Below are positions 1 to 5,752 of a stretch of DNA of 6,264 nucleotides, piece by piece. The position numbers and the translations under genes were made by a program. The notes beneath the pieces were generated by a model that saw nothing but the letters and a program-made list of their open reading frames with translations, had not been told where the DNA came from and did no database searches. How positions within the stretch are numbered: position 1 is the first letter of the stretch; each line of letters starts with the position of its first letter. Location: the NCBI GenBank assembly GCA_945927915.1, contig CAMEMX010000092.1, positions 1 through 6,264 on the forward strand, written 5' to 3'. The DNA comes from an uncultured Clostridia bacterium (GTDB taxonomy: Bacteria > Bacillota > Clostridia > Oscillospirales > Oscillospiraceae).

Positions 1-20
1 CGCCCGAAAGGGGACGAAAG
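1..20 (-). terminator. T-box terminator hairpin, cut by the window edge
   Basis: On the minus strand the antiterminator is followed by CTTTCGTCCC (complement of 11-20), a short pyrimidine loop, and GGGCG (complement of 1-5). These form the upper part of a stem, and the CTTT just before it is expected to pair with an AAAG that would lie off the left edge, followed by a U-tract. Only the upper stem is visible, so the terminator is inferred from the standard T-box layout. Confidence 0.7.
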
Positions 21-234
21 ACCATGCTTCCGCGGTACCACCCGCAATTCGCCGCTGACACGGCGCACTCCTGCCGATAACGGAGCTACCCGTTCAAGCC
101 TACTTGCCGGAGCGTTCAGCCGAAAGCTCGCGGGAGAAAGCCAAAGCTGACTGCGGTAGGCGCTTTCCAGCCTCGCGCCCTCTCTGTAACCGCTTGTGAC
201 AGCCGGCAGCCCGGTCATCGCCGCTCAATATTTC
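1..234 (-). promoter_or_regulatory. T-box riboswitch leader (tRNA-sensing), downstream gene off the left edge; tentatively alaS-type
   Basis: Read on the minus strand, this is a nearly complete T-box leader. In transcript order I see the AGAGAG of the Stem I base (complement of 180-185), a GGCTGGAAA distal element inside a GGCGC/GCGCC stem (164-172), a CGGCTGAACGC segment in the specifier-loop position (complement of about 112-122), the AGTAGG after Stem I (99-104), a CCGTTATCGG element (complement of 74-83), and the T-box antiterminator core GGGTGGTACCGCGG (complement of 30-43). T-boxes read the charging state of a tRNA and switch between antiterminator and terminator, usually ahead of aminoacyl-tRNA synthetase or amino-acid genes. 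The bulge reads TGGT, which pairs with an ACCA tRNA end, so the cognate tRNA should carry A73. The specifier position allows GCU (Ala) or GGC (Gly). Bacterial tRNA-Gly has U73, so Ala fits better. The amino-acid call is inference; the T-box call itself is secure. Confidence 0.93.
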
Positions 235-240
235 CATAAG

Positions 241-269
241 ATTTTAGCATAGATCGCACAAAGATGCAA
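241..269 (-). promoter_or_regulatory. Sigma-A type promoter for the T-box transcript
   Basis: On the minus strand the -35 is TTGCAT (complement of 264-269) and the -10 is TAAAAT (complement of 241-246). They are separated by exactly 17 bp, and a TGC extended -10 motif lies immediately upstream of the -10. Predicted transcription start is about position 234, which places the start just upstream of T-box Stem I. Confidence 0.75.
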
Positions 270-277
270 GCAAAGAT

Positions 278-305
278 TTGACTATTTTTCGTTTTTCACT
301 ATAAT
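278..305 (+). promoter_or_regulatory. Sigma-A type promoter for the nnrD-lipoprotein-alr operon
   Basis: The -35 is TTGACT (278-283) and the -10 is a perfect TATAAT (300-305), with a 16-bp spacer that is very AT-rich. The predicted start is near 312, leaving a roughly 24-nt leader with a GGGAGG ribosome site (326-331) before the ATG at 336. Only 8 bp separate its -35 from the -35 of the minus-strand promoter. Confidence 0.8.
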
Positions 306-335
306 ATATGATAAAGAGGAAAGGCGGGAGGAAAA

Positions 336-1208
336 ATGGCAAAGATCAGGAGCGTTCGGGCGTGGAGAAGCATCGGAAAAGCGGAGATCGACGCGTGGCT
401 GCCGCGCCGCGCGAGAGACGCGCACAAGGGAGATTTCGGGCGCGTGCTGCTGCTGTGCGGCGCGGTGGGCTACACCGGCGCTGCCGTGCTCGCTGCGCAG
501 GCTGCCGCAAGAACGGGCGCCGGGCTCGTCTTTGCTGGCGTTGCGCAGTCGGTTTATCCGATCGTTGCGGGAAGCCTCCTTTCACCGGTCGTTTTTCCGC
601 TCGCGGACGAGGCGGGAATACTCTCGGAGGACGCGATCCCGGAGATTTTGGAACGGCTGCGTGGCTGCGATGCCTGCCTGATCGGCTGCGGGCTTGGCAG
701 AAGCGAGGGCGTCCGGCGCGTGGTCGAGGCTGTCTTGTCTCACGCGGCCTGTCCTGTTGTGGTCGACGCCGATGGCATAAACGTGCTGCAAGGGCATATA
801 GATGTAGTGCGCGGCGCGGCTTGTCCGGTCATTTTGACCCCGCATGACGGCGAATACGCCAGACTGATGGGGGAAATGCCGTCGGACGACCGGCGCGGGT
901 CGGCTTGGGCGCTGCATGAGCGCACGGGCGCGACCGTGCTCCTGAAGGGACACAGGACGCTGATCTGCGGCGATGAAGAATGTTATGTCAACCAATGCGG
1001 AAACCCCGGCATGGCGACCGGCGGAAGCGGCGACGTGCTGGCAGGCATCATCGTTTCCTTGCTCGGGCAGGGCCTGCCGCCCGTCCGAGCGGCGGCAGCG
1101 GGCGCCTGGCTGCACGGAACGGCGGGGGATCTCTGCGCCCGCCGTCTGGGCGAGTACGGCCTTCTGCCGGAGGACATGATCGGAGTGCTGCCGCGACTAC
1201 TGAAATAA
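336..1208 (+). CDS. nnrD: ADP-dependent (S)-NAD(P)H-hydrate dehydratase (NnrD/CARKD family, single domain)
   Basis: Cytoplasmic repair enzyme of the ribokinase-like fold. It removes water from the S-form of hydrated NADH or NADPH, in bacteria usually with ADP, and restores the normal cofactor. Visible family motifs are HKGDFGRVLLLCG (residues 30-42), a glycine-rich GCGLG near residue 117, DADGIN, LTPHDGE (167-173; the family more often has LTPHPGE), a KGH at 204-206, and GNPGMATGGSGDVLAG (222-237), whose Asp233 is the expected catalytic base. The 290 aa match the stand-alone form (as in Bacillus subtilis YxkO) and not the roughly 500-aa bifunctional Nnr; the N-terminal YjeF_N epimerase domain is absent. 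The start is ATG 336 with GGGAGG 4 nt upstream. It is the first gene of an operon; the next gene starts 13 nt after its stop. Confidence 0.95.
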   Translation: MAKIRSVRAWRSIGKAEIDAWLPRRARDAHKGDFGRVLLLCGAVGYTGAAVLAAQAAARTGAGLVFAGVAQSVYPIVAGSLLSPVVFPLADEAGILSEDAIPEILERLRGCDACLIGCGLGRSEGVRRVVEAVLSHAACPVVVDADGINVLQGHIDVVRGAACPVILTPHDGEYARLMGEMPSDDRRGSAWALHERTGATVLLKGHRTLICGDEECYVNQCGNPGMATGGSGDVLAGIIVSLLGQGLPPVRAAAAGAWLHGTAGDLCARRLGEYGLLPEDMIGVLPRLLK

Positions 1209-1221
1209 GGATGTGACATCA

Positions 1222-1785
1222 TTGCGGCGGACTGTTTTTACGCTGGCTCTGTGCCTGATGCTATTGCTTGGCGGCTGCGGTGGGGAGGAGAGCGCGGTCT
1301 CGCCCGCCATTGAGTTCCGCGCAGCCCTCGTGCAGGCGGACGGATGCAGCTTCAACGCGGAGATCGAGGCAGACTTCGGGACGTATGTGCAGACGTTTAC
1401 CGTTGCGTGTCAGGCTTCCGCCAACGGAAGCGCTGTGCTGACGCTGCTTGTGCCGGAGACGATTGCTGGCATTACCGCCACCGTCACGGAAGACGGCGGC
1501 AGGATCACCTTCGACGGCATGGCGGCGGAATTCGGTCTGCTTGCCAACGGCGAGGTGACGCCTGCGGCGGCTCCTGCGTTGACTGCGCTGTGCTGGAGCG
1601 CGGAATACATCAGCGCGGCGGGCTATGAAGACGAGCTGTACCGCGTGACCTACGAAAAAGGCTTTGACGAAAAAACGCTGCTGGTCGATACATGGTTTAA
1701 AAATGAGGTTCCAATTTATGCGGAAGTGTGCTATAATGAACAAAGAATACTCCGGCTGACAATTACCGATTTTCATTTCAAGTGA
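1222..1785 (+). CDS. Small membrane-anchored lipoprotein upstream of alr; possible YdcC/GerS-like (LolA-like) protein
   Basis: A 187-aa lipoprotein if started at TTG 1222. I prefer this start because AAGGATGTGA (1207-1216) matches the SD consensus AAGGAGGTGA at 9 of 10 bases with a 5-nt gap, while the alternative GTG at 1213 (190 aa) lies inside that SD. The N-terminus is Arg-rich, then hydrophobic, and ends in the lipobox LLGGC, so Cys19 should be lipidated. The rest is a beta-rich domain of alternating hydrophobic residues with no membrane segment. I do not recognise it by sequence alone. Known context: B. subtilis has the lipoprotein gene ydcC before alr, and C. difficile has gerS, a spore-germination lipoprotein, before alr2. 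The position and size here match, so a GerS/YdcC-like role is a reasonable inference, not a proof. The stop is 13 nt before alr, which suggests co-transcription. Confidence 0.85.
   Translation: MRRTVFTLALCLMLLLGGCGGEESAVSPAIEFRAALVQADGCSFNAEIEADFGTYVQTFTVACQASANGSAVLTLLVPETIAGITATVTEDGGRITFDGMAAEFGLLANGEVTPAAAPALTALCWSAEYISAAGYEDELYRVTYEKGFDEKTLLVDTWFKNEVPIYAEVCYNEQRILRLTITDFHFK
1729..1737 (+). promoter_or_regulatory. Candidate internal extended -10 promoter for alr
   Basis: A perfect TATAAT (1732-1737) preceded directly by TGC (1729-1731) forms an extended -10. It lies in an AT-rich patch within the last codons of the lipoprotein gene, about 60 nt upstream of the alr start. The corresponding -35 region (TTCCAA, 1709-1714, 17-bp spacing) matches only 3 of 6 consensus bases. 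It could give alr its own basal transcription. The motif also encodes lipoprotein residues, so chance is possible. Confidence 0.4.
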
Positions 1786-1798
1786 CGAAAGGGCCAAC

Positions 1799-2974
1799 AT
1801 GGAATACTTAAAGAGAACATGGGCGGACATCTCGCTCGACAATCTTTCCCATAATTATCACGCGCTGCGGGCCAAAATTCCCTCCGGCTGCCGCTTCCTC
1901 GGCGTGGTCAAGGCAGACGCCTACGGGCACGGTGCGGTGCCGGTCAGCCGATACCTGACGGAGCTGGGCGCGGAATACCTCGCGGTGTCGAACATCGAAG
2001 AGGCTGTGCAGCTTCGCAGAGGCGGCATCCGTGGCCCGATCCTTATTTTGGGCTATACGCCCGTGACGCACGCGGAGGATCTTGCCAAAATGGGTCTGCG
2101 GCAGGAGATCCACAGCCTCGATTATGCCGAGCAGCTCAACCGCCGGCTGGAGGGCACCTCGCTGCGCATCCGCGTGCACATCAAGCTGGACACGGGAATG
2201 TCCCGCCTCGGCTTCTTCGCCTACAACTGCGAGCGCACGGTCTCGGAGCTGCAGCAGGTCGCCGCGATGAAGCACCTGCTCATCGAAGGCGTATTTACGC
2301 ATTTCCCGGTGGCGGATTCCATCGACGGTGCGGACGCGAATTTCACACGGACGCAGTTTGAACGCTTTATGGATATGCTCACGGCGCTCAAGGGTGTCGG
2401 CATCGAACCGCAGATCCGCCATTGCTGCAACAGCGGCGCGAGCATCCTCTACCCCGAATACGCGCTGGACATGATCCGGCCGGGCATTGCGACCTATGGC
2501 GTGCTGCCCTCCGCCGACCTGCGCGGGATGATCGACCTCCGCCCGGTCATGCAGCTTCGCTCGACGATCTTCCAGATCCGCGATTTTGAGCCGAACATCA
2601 CCGTCAGCTACGGCAGGACCTACACGACCGCCGATCCGGAGCGCATCGCCGTGGTCGGCATCGGCTATGCCGACGGTCTGTCCCGCAGCTTTTCGAGCAA
2701 CATTTCCTTCCTGCTGCACGGCAAACGCGTGCCGCAGATCGGACGCATCTGCATGGATATGTGCATGGTGGACATCACGCGCGTCCCGGAGGCGAAGGTC
2801 GGCGACACCGTGACGATCTTCGGCGCCGACGGCGGTGATATGATCGAGGTCGACAGCCTCTCCTGCCGGCTTAATACCATTCCCTATGAGATCCTCTGCG
2901 GGATCAACAAGCGCATCCCGCGCGTGTATTCCGACGGAGAAAACGAGACGGAGATCCTGCAATATATTGTTTGA
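1799..2974 (+). CDS. alr: Alanine racemase
   Basis: PLP-dependent, fold-type III enzyme of the cytoplasm that interconverts L- and D-alanine and so supplies D-Ala for peptidoglycan and teichoic acids. The 391 aa are full length for the family. The PLP lysine is Lys38 in the signature VVKADAYGHG (36-45). The second catalytic base is Tyr271 in VSYGRTY. RPGIATYG (from Arg227) binds the cofactor phosphate region, and GRICMDM (315-321) corresponds to the substrate-site loop around Met312-Asp313 of the Geobacillus enzyme. The TIM-barrel motifs MSRLGFF and THFPVADS are also present. The start is ATG 1799 with GAAAGGG about 5 nt upstream and a 13-nt gap to the lipoprotein gene, so it is probably operon-expressed. 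A possible internal promoter lies at 1729-1737. Confidence 0.98.
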   Translation: MEYLKRTWADISLDNLSHNYHALRAKIPSGCRFLGVVKADAYGHGAVPVSRYLTELGAEYLAVSNIEEAVQLRRGGIRGPILILGYTPVTHAEDLAKMGLRQEIHSLDYAEQLNRRLEGTSLRIRVHIKLDTGMSRLGFFAYNCERTVSELQQVAAMKHLLIEGVFTHFPVADSIDGADANFTRTQFERFMDMLTALKGVGIEPQIRHCCNSGASILYPEYALDMIRPGIATYGVLPSADLRGMIDLRPVMQLRSTIFQIRDFEPNITVSYGRTYTTADPERIAVVGIGYADGLSRSFSSNISFLLHGKRVPQIGRICMDMCMVDITRVPEAKVGDTVTIFGADGGDMIEVDSLSCRLNTIPYEILCGINKRIPRVYSDGENETEILQYIV

Positions 2975-3095
2975 CGCATCATAGAATGTAGCGGAGTTCC
3001 GCGAATAATTTTTGCTTCTGCGTGGGAGAATAAGGATACCGCGGTTACATAGAGGGCTATGCGGCCGCGGAGACGAATTACGGAGCGTGAAGCAA
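2975..3095. other. alr-mazF intergenic region without an antitoxin gene
   Basis: This 121-nt gap holds no plus-strand reading frame that could encode a MazE/EndoAI-like antitoxin; a frame open from 3012 merely runs into mazF and lacks its own SD. It contains a small hairpin, GCGG-AGTT-CCGC (2991-3002), followed by an A/T-rich stretch ending in TTTTT (3009-3013). This is at best a weak terminator. GC palindromes follow at 3038-3045 and 3061-3068. A TTGCTT at 3012-3017 could be a -35, but I find no convincing -10. The mazF ribosome site, GGAGCGTGA, ends the gap at 3082-3090. Confidence 0.6.
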
Positions 3096-3452
3096 ATGGA
3101 TACAACCGTAAAGAGGGGCGACATCTTCTACGCAGACCTCAGCCCGGTGGTCGGCAGTGAGCAGGGCGGTACGAGACCCGTCCTCATCGTGCAGAACGAC
3201 ACGGGGAACAAGCACTCTCCCACGGTGATCGCCGCGGCGATCACCAGCCAGACCAACAAGGCTAAGCTGCCGACGCACATCGAGCTGACCGGCGGCAGCG
3301 TCGGCCTGAGTAAGGACTCGGTGGTGCTGCTCGAGCAGATCCGCACGATCGACAAGCGGCGGCTGCGCGAGCACATGGGACGGCTGGACGAGGGCATGAT
3401 GAATCGCGTGGATACTGCCATCGCGGTCAGCTTCGGGCTGCCGAAGGCATAA
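3096..3452 (+). CDS. ndoA: MazF/EndoA (PemK) family endoribonuclease toxin
   Basis: A 118-aa protein closely resembling B. subtilis EndoA (NdoA/MazF), a sequence-specific mRNA endoribonuclease. Shared blocks are [20 protein letters not shown] (5-24), RPVLIVQND (27-35), KAKLPTH and [14 protein letters not shown]. The catalytic pair corresponding to EndoA Arg25 and Thr48 is present as Arg27 and Thr50, so it should be active. I start at ATG 3096 because GGAGCGTGA lies 5 nt upstream and the EndoA-like sequence begins there; the frame stays open back to TTG 3012, but that extension is Arg-rich, resembles nothing in the family and has no SD. In Bacillus the antitoxin gene (ndoAI) lies between alr and ndoA; here none is present. 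The 121-nt gap and weak hairpin leave open whether it is read from the alr operon. The product could be a toxin with a distant antitoxin or a stand-alone RNase. Confidence 0.96.
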   Translation: MDTTVKRGDIFYADLSPVVGSEQGGTRPVLIVQNDTGNKHSPTVIAAAITSQTNKAKLPTHIELTGGSVGLSKDSVVLLEQIRTIDKRRLREHMGRLDEGMMNRVDTAIAVSFGLPKA

Positions 3453-3457
3453 CGGAC

Positions 3458-3495
3458 GGTCCCTCTCGCATAAACTGTGCGGGAGGGATCTTGTT
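3458..3495 (+). terminator. Strong hairpin after mazF: terminator or SD-masking structure
   Basis: The arms 3458-3470 (GGTCCCTCTCGCA) and 3478-3490 (TGCGGGAGGGATC) pair over 13 positions with only two G-U wobbles, around a 7-nt loop. The following TTGTT (3491-3495) is a short, imperfect U-tract, so termination would be partial at most. The 3' arm contains GGGAGGG (3481-3487), which is the SD for the next gene at ATG 3496. Folding would therefore also hide that ribosome site. I infer attenuation and/or translational gating; the pairing is seen directly. Confidence 0.65.
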
Positions 3496-4098
3496 ATGGA
3501 ACATTCCGTTATGGAGCGCGGCGAGAAGATCGGCTCGCTGACGATGACGCAAGAGGGCCTATTTTGGAAGATTGACTGCCGGGTCGAAAAAGACAGGCAA
3601 AAGCTGCGGCGAATTTTCGCCGTGCATCACAACGCCTCGGAATATCTTGGGATTCCCGACGCATACGGGCGCCTGACCGCGCGCATCCCGCGCAGCCATC
3701 TGCCGGACGGCATCACGGCGGTGATCGCCTCACAGCATCCGCGCGGAGCATGGCTGCCGTGGTGCGGCACGGTGGAGGGGATCGAAGTAACCGAAGCCTT
3801 TCTGCGCCCCGCGGAGGACGGCTTTTTGCTTGCGCTTGCCCCACGGGAGGCGCTGAAATTCCCCGCTTGGGCGGAGGACATGAAAACAGAAACGGTGTAT
3901 GAAACGCAGCTTGCGCTTTTGCCGCTTGACCGCGACGGACACCTGCCTCTGAAAGAAACAGAAGACGGAGGAATAGAAAATGAAGCAACTGAAGAAATGG
4001 ACCGCATTGTTTCTGGCGATCTGCTGCCTGCTGACGCTCCTGCCGATGACGGCTTCGGCGTCGAATGGGCAGAAGAAGCTGATCGCGCTGACCTTTGA
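3496..4098 (+). CDS. Hypothetical protein of unrecognised family, 3' end overlapping the deacetylase gene
   Basis: A 200-aa acidic, soluble-looking protein with no signal peptide, membrane segment or enzyme motif that I recognise. The start is ATG 3496, with GGGAGGG 8 nt upstream; ATG 3511 is a less well-placed alternative. Residues about 10-150 look like a folded, beta-rich domain (GLFWKIDCRV at 21-30, then YLGIPDAYGRLTARIP and WLPWCGTVEG). The tail from about residue 150 is Glu/Asp-rich and looks disordered. Residues 162-200 are encoded over the start and signal peptide of the next gene in another frame, and its stop TGA (4096-4098) falls inside the bases encoding the deacetylase's TFDDGP motif. 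Both other frames stop right at the deacetylase start (TAG 3974-3976, TGA 3981-3983), so an indel late in this gene may have lengthened it from about 161 aa. Function unknown. Confidence 0.75.
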   Translation: MEHSVMERGEKIGSLTMTQEGLFWKIDCRVEKDRQKLRRIFAVHHNASEYLGIPDAYGRLTARIPRSHLPDGITAVIASQHPRGAWLPWCGTVEGIEVTEAFLRPAEDGFLLALAPREALKFPAWAEDMKTETVYETQLALLPLDRDGHLPLKETEDGGIENEATEEMDRIVSGDLLPADAPADDGFGVEWAEEADRADL

Positions 4099-5701
4099 CG
4101 ACGGCCCCGGACCTTATACACAGCGCTTGCTCGACGGTCTTGCGGCGCGGGGCGTTCAGGCGACCTTCTTCGAGCTTGGAATGCGCGCCGAGACCTATGA
4201 CGATACGACGCGCCGGATCCTGCGCGAGGGCCATCAGGTCGCCCAGCACGGATACGACCACCCGCAGCTCACCAGCCTCTCCGACGACGGAGTGCGCTGG
4301 CAGATCGGCCACACCGAGGACATTCTGAACGACGTACTCGGACGCAGCTTTACATATCTTGTACGACCGCCGTACGGGGATTTCAACTCGCGCGTTCTCT
4401 CCCTGCTCGACGCCCCTGCGATCATCTGGTCGATCGACCCGGTGGACTGGAGAGACCGCAACGCCTATACGGTGCGCGACCGGATCGTCGCGCGTGCGTT
4501 TGACGGCGCGATCATCCTCTGCCATGACATCTATTCCTCGACCGTCGACGGCGTGCTGATGGCGATCGACATTTTGCAGGAGCAGGGCTATGAGTTCGTC
4601 ACCGTCAATGAGCTGTACCGCCGCAGAGGTGTCAGCCTGAACAATGGGGAGACCTACTATTCCTGCAAGCCGACGGGAACGCAGCTTGACGCGGTCAAAG
4701 CGCCGGTCATCAGCACGGAGATCGTCAACGGCAATGCCAGAGTAAAGCTGACGGCAGAGGCGGGGGCGGCGATCTACTATACCACAGACGGCAGCGACCC
4801 GGTGTTCAACGGGAAGCGCTACACGGCGCCGTTTGATTTTACCGTCGGGATGACGGTGAAGACCTGTGCTGCCTATAATCTGAACGGCAGCCGCAGCGAG
4901 ACGGTGACAAAAAAGCTCGACGCGCTTGGGATTGACCCGACGGTGCGCGTTGAAGACGGGAAGATCGTTTTTGACAACAGAAATCAGAACGCGGATGTGT
5001 TGTTTACGACGGACGGCTCCGTGCCGAATACGGGCAGCCAAAGCTATTCGGCACCGTTTGAATGCTATGATGGCGTGCTTCGCTTCCGCGCCCTGGGCGA
5101 GAATGTCTGCACGCCTGTGAAAACGATCTATGTGACGAAAAACGGTAACCTGTTCTGGGATGTTCCGAATACAAGCTGGTATTTTGACGAGGCGGACCGC
5201 GCGACAACGCTTGGACTGTTTAACGGAACGGGGGTCTACCGCTTCTCTCCGGACGGAACGCTGACGCGCGCGATGTTCGTCACGACGCTCTACCGCCTGA
5301 TGCAGCGCACGGATGCAGACCTGACGCCGCCGGAGACACAGAGCTTTGCCGATGTGCCTGCCGGACAGTGGTACTCCGAGGCTGCGGCATGGGCGGCAGA
5401 GAACGGGATCGTCCTCGGTTACGCGGACGGTACGTTCCGCCCGGAACAGAGCATCACGCGTGAAGAGATGTGCGTAATGCTGGACAGGCTGCTTGACCGC
5501 TTCGGCATAACGACGAGCGGAACGCCGATGACCTTTGCGGATGCGGACTGCATTTCCGACTGGGCGAAGGAGAGCGTTGACCGCCTTTCCGCCTGCGGTA
5601 TTATCAACGGTCAACGCGGCAATCGCTTTGCTCCAGCGCGCGGTTCGACCCGTGCGGAAGCTGCGGCTGTGCTCCTGCGGCTTTACGATCTGATCGGGTA
5701 A
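3980..5701 (+). CDS. Secreted NodB-type polysaccharide deacetylase with two chitobiase-C-like domains and three SLH domains
   Basis: A 573-aa exported protein. Residues 1-27 are a signal peptide (KKW basic start, Leu-rich core, cleavage after ASA). Residues 32-217 are a NodB (carbohydrate esterase 4) domain with TFDDGP (38-43; Asp40 base, Asp41 metal), HGYDH (90-94; metal His90 and His94, with Gly where Ser/Thr is usual), RPPYG (129-133), WSIDPVDW (150-157) and LCHD (180-183, His182). The usual metal and catalytic residues are all present, so it should remove N-acetyl groups from peptidoglycan or a similar glycan. Two repeats with YYTTDGSDP (266-274) and LFTTDGSVP (341-349) resemble chitobiase C-terminal/FN3-like modules. 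SLH repeats lie at about 391-446, 455-510 and 517-573 and should anchor the enzyme to a secondary wall polymer. The start is ATG 3980 with GGAGG 8 nt upstream. It overlaps the preceding gene by 119 nt and is followed by a strong terminator. Confidence 0.95.
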   Translation: MKQLKKWTALFLAICCLLTLLPMTASASNGQKKLIALTFDDGPGPYTQRLLDGLAARGVQATFFELGMRAETYDDTTRRILREGHQVAQHGYDHPQLTSLSDDGVRWQIGHTEDILNDVLGRSFTYLVRPPYGDFNSRVLSLLDAPAIIWSIDPVDWRDRNAYTVRDRIVARAFDGAIILCHDIYSSTVDGVLMAIDILQEQGYEFVTVNELYRRRGVSLNNGETYYSCKPTGTQLDAVKAPVISTEIVNGNARVKLTAEAGAAIYYTTDGSDPVFNGKRYTAPFDFTVGMTVKTCAAYNLNGSRSETVTKKLDALGIDPTVRVEDGKIVFDNRNQNADVLFTTDGSVPNTGSQSYSAPFECYDGVLRFRALGENVCTPVKTIYVTKNGNLFWDVPNTSWYFDEADRATTLGLFNGTGVYRFSPDGTLTRAMFVTTLYRLMQRTDADLTPPETQSFADVPAGQWYSEAAAWAAENGIVLGYADGTFRPEQSITREEMCVMLDRLLDRFGITTSGTPMTFADADCISDWAKESVDRLSACGIINGQRGNRFAPARGSTRAEAAAVLLRLYDLIG

Positions 5702-5712
5702 GTACATACAGG

Positions 5713-5747
5713 AAAAGCTCCTCCGGCGAGAGCCGGGGGAGCTTTTT
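5713..5747. terminator. Bidirectional rho-independent terminator
   Basis: A 15-bp stem (5713-5727 with 5732-5746, one T-G pair) is capped by a GAGA tetraloop. It is preceded by AAAA and followed by TTTTT, so it has a U-tract on either strand. It lies 11 nt after the deacetylase stop and 5 nt beyond the stop of the convergent minus-strand gene, so it can end both transcripts. Confidence 0.93.
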
Positions 5748-5752
5748 GCGGT

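Noticed and set aside
1213..1221. GTG 1213 as the lipoprotein start
   Set aside because: The GTG is part of the SD-like AAGGATGTGA itself; TTG 1222 has the right spacing. I keep a small chance for GTG.
3038..3068. GC palindromes (ACCGCGGT, GCGGCCGC) as operator sites
   Set aside because: Short palindromes are expected in GC-rich DNA; there is no repeat, spacing pattern or regulator gene nearby to support an operator.
3012..3095. N-terminal extension of mazF from TTG 3012
   Set aside because: No SD, Arg-rich and unlike any MazF N-terminus; ATG 3096 with GGAGCGTGA upstream gives the family length.
1808..3124. A 438-codon minus-strand open frame opposite alr
   Set aside because: Antisense shadow of alr; low-complexity composition and no family resemblance.
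4720..5060. Repeat-like similarity around the two TTDGS motifs as a DNA repeat
   Set aside because: The similarity is at the protein-domain level (two related modules); the bases are too diverged to be a nucleotide repeat.
3713..5707. A 664-codon minus-strand open frame opposite the deacetylase and hypothetical genes
   Set aside because: Arg/His/Ala-rich with no recognisable motifs. It is the antisense shadow of a GC-rich gene whose plus-strand frame has signal peptide, NodB and SLH motifs.
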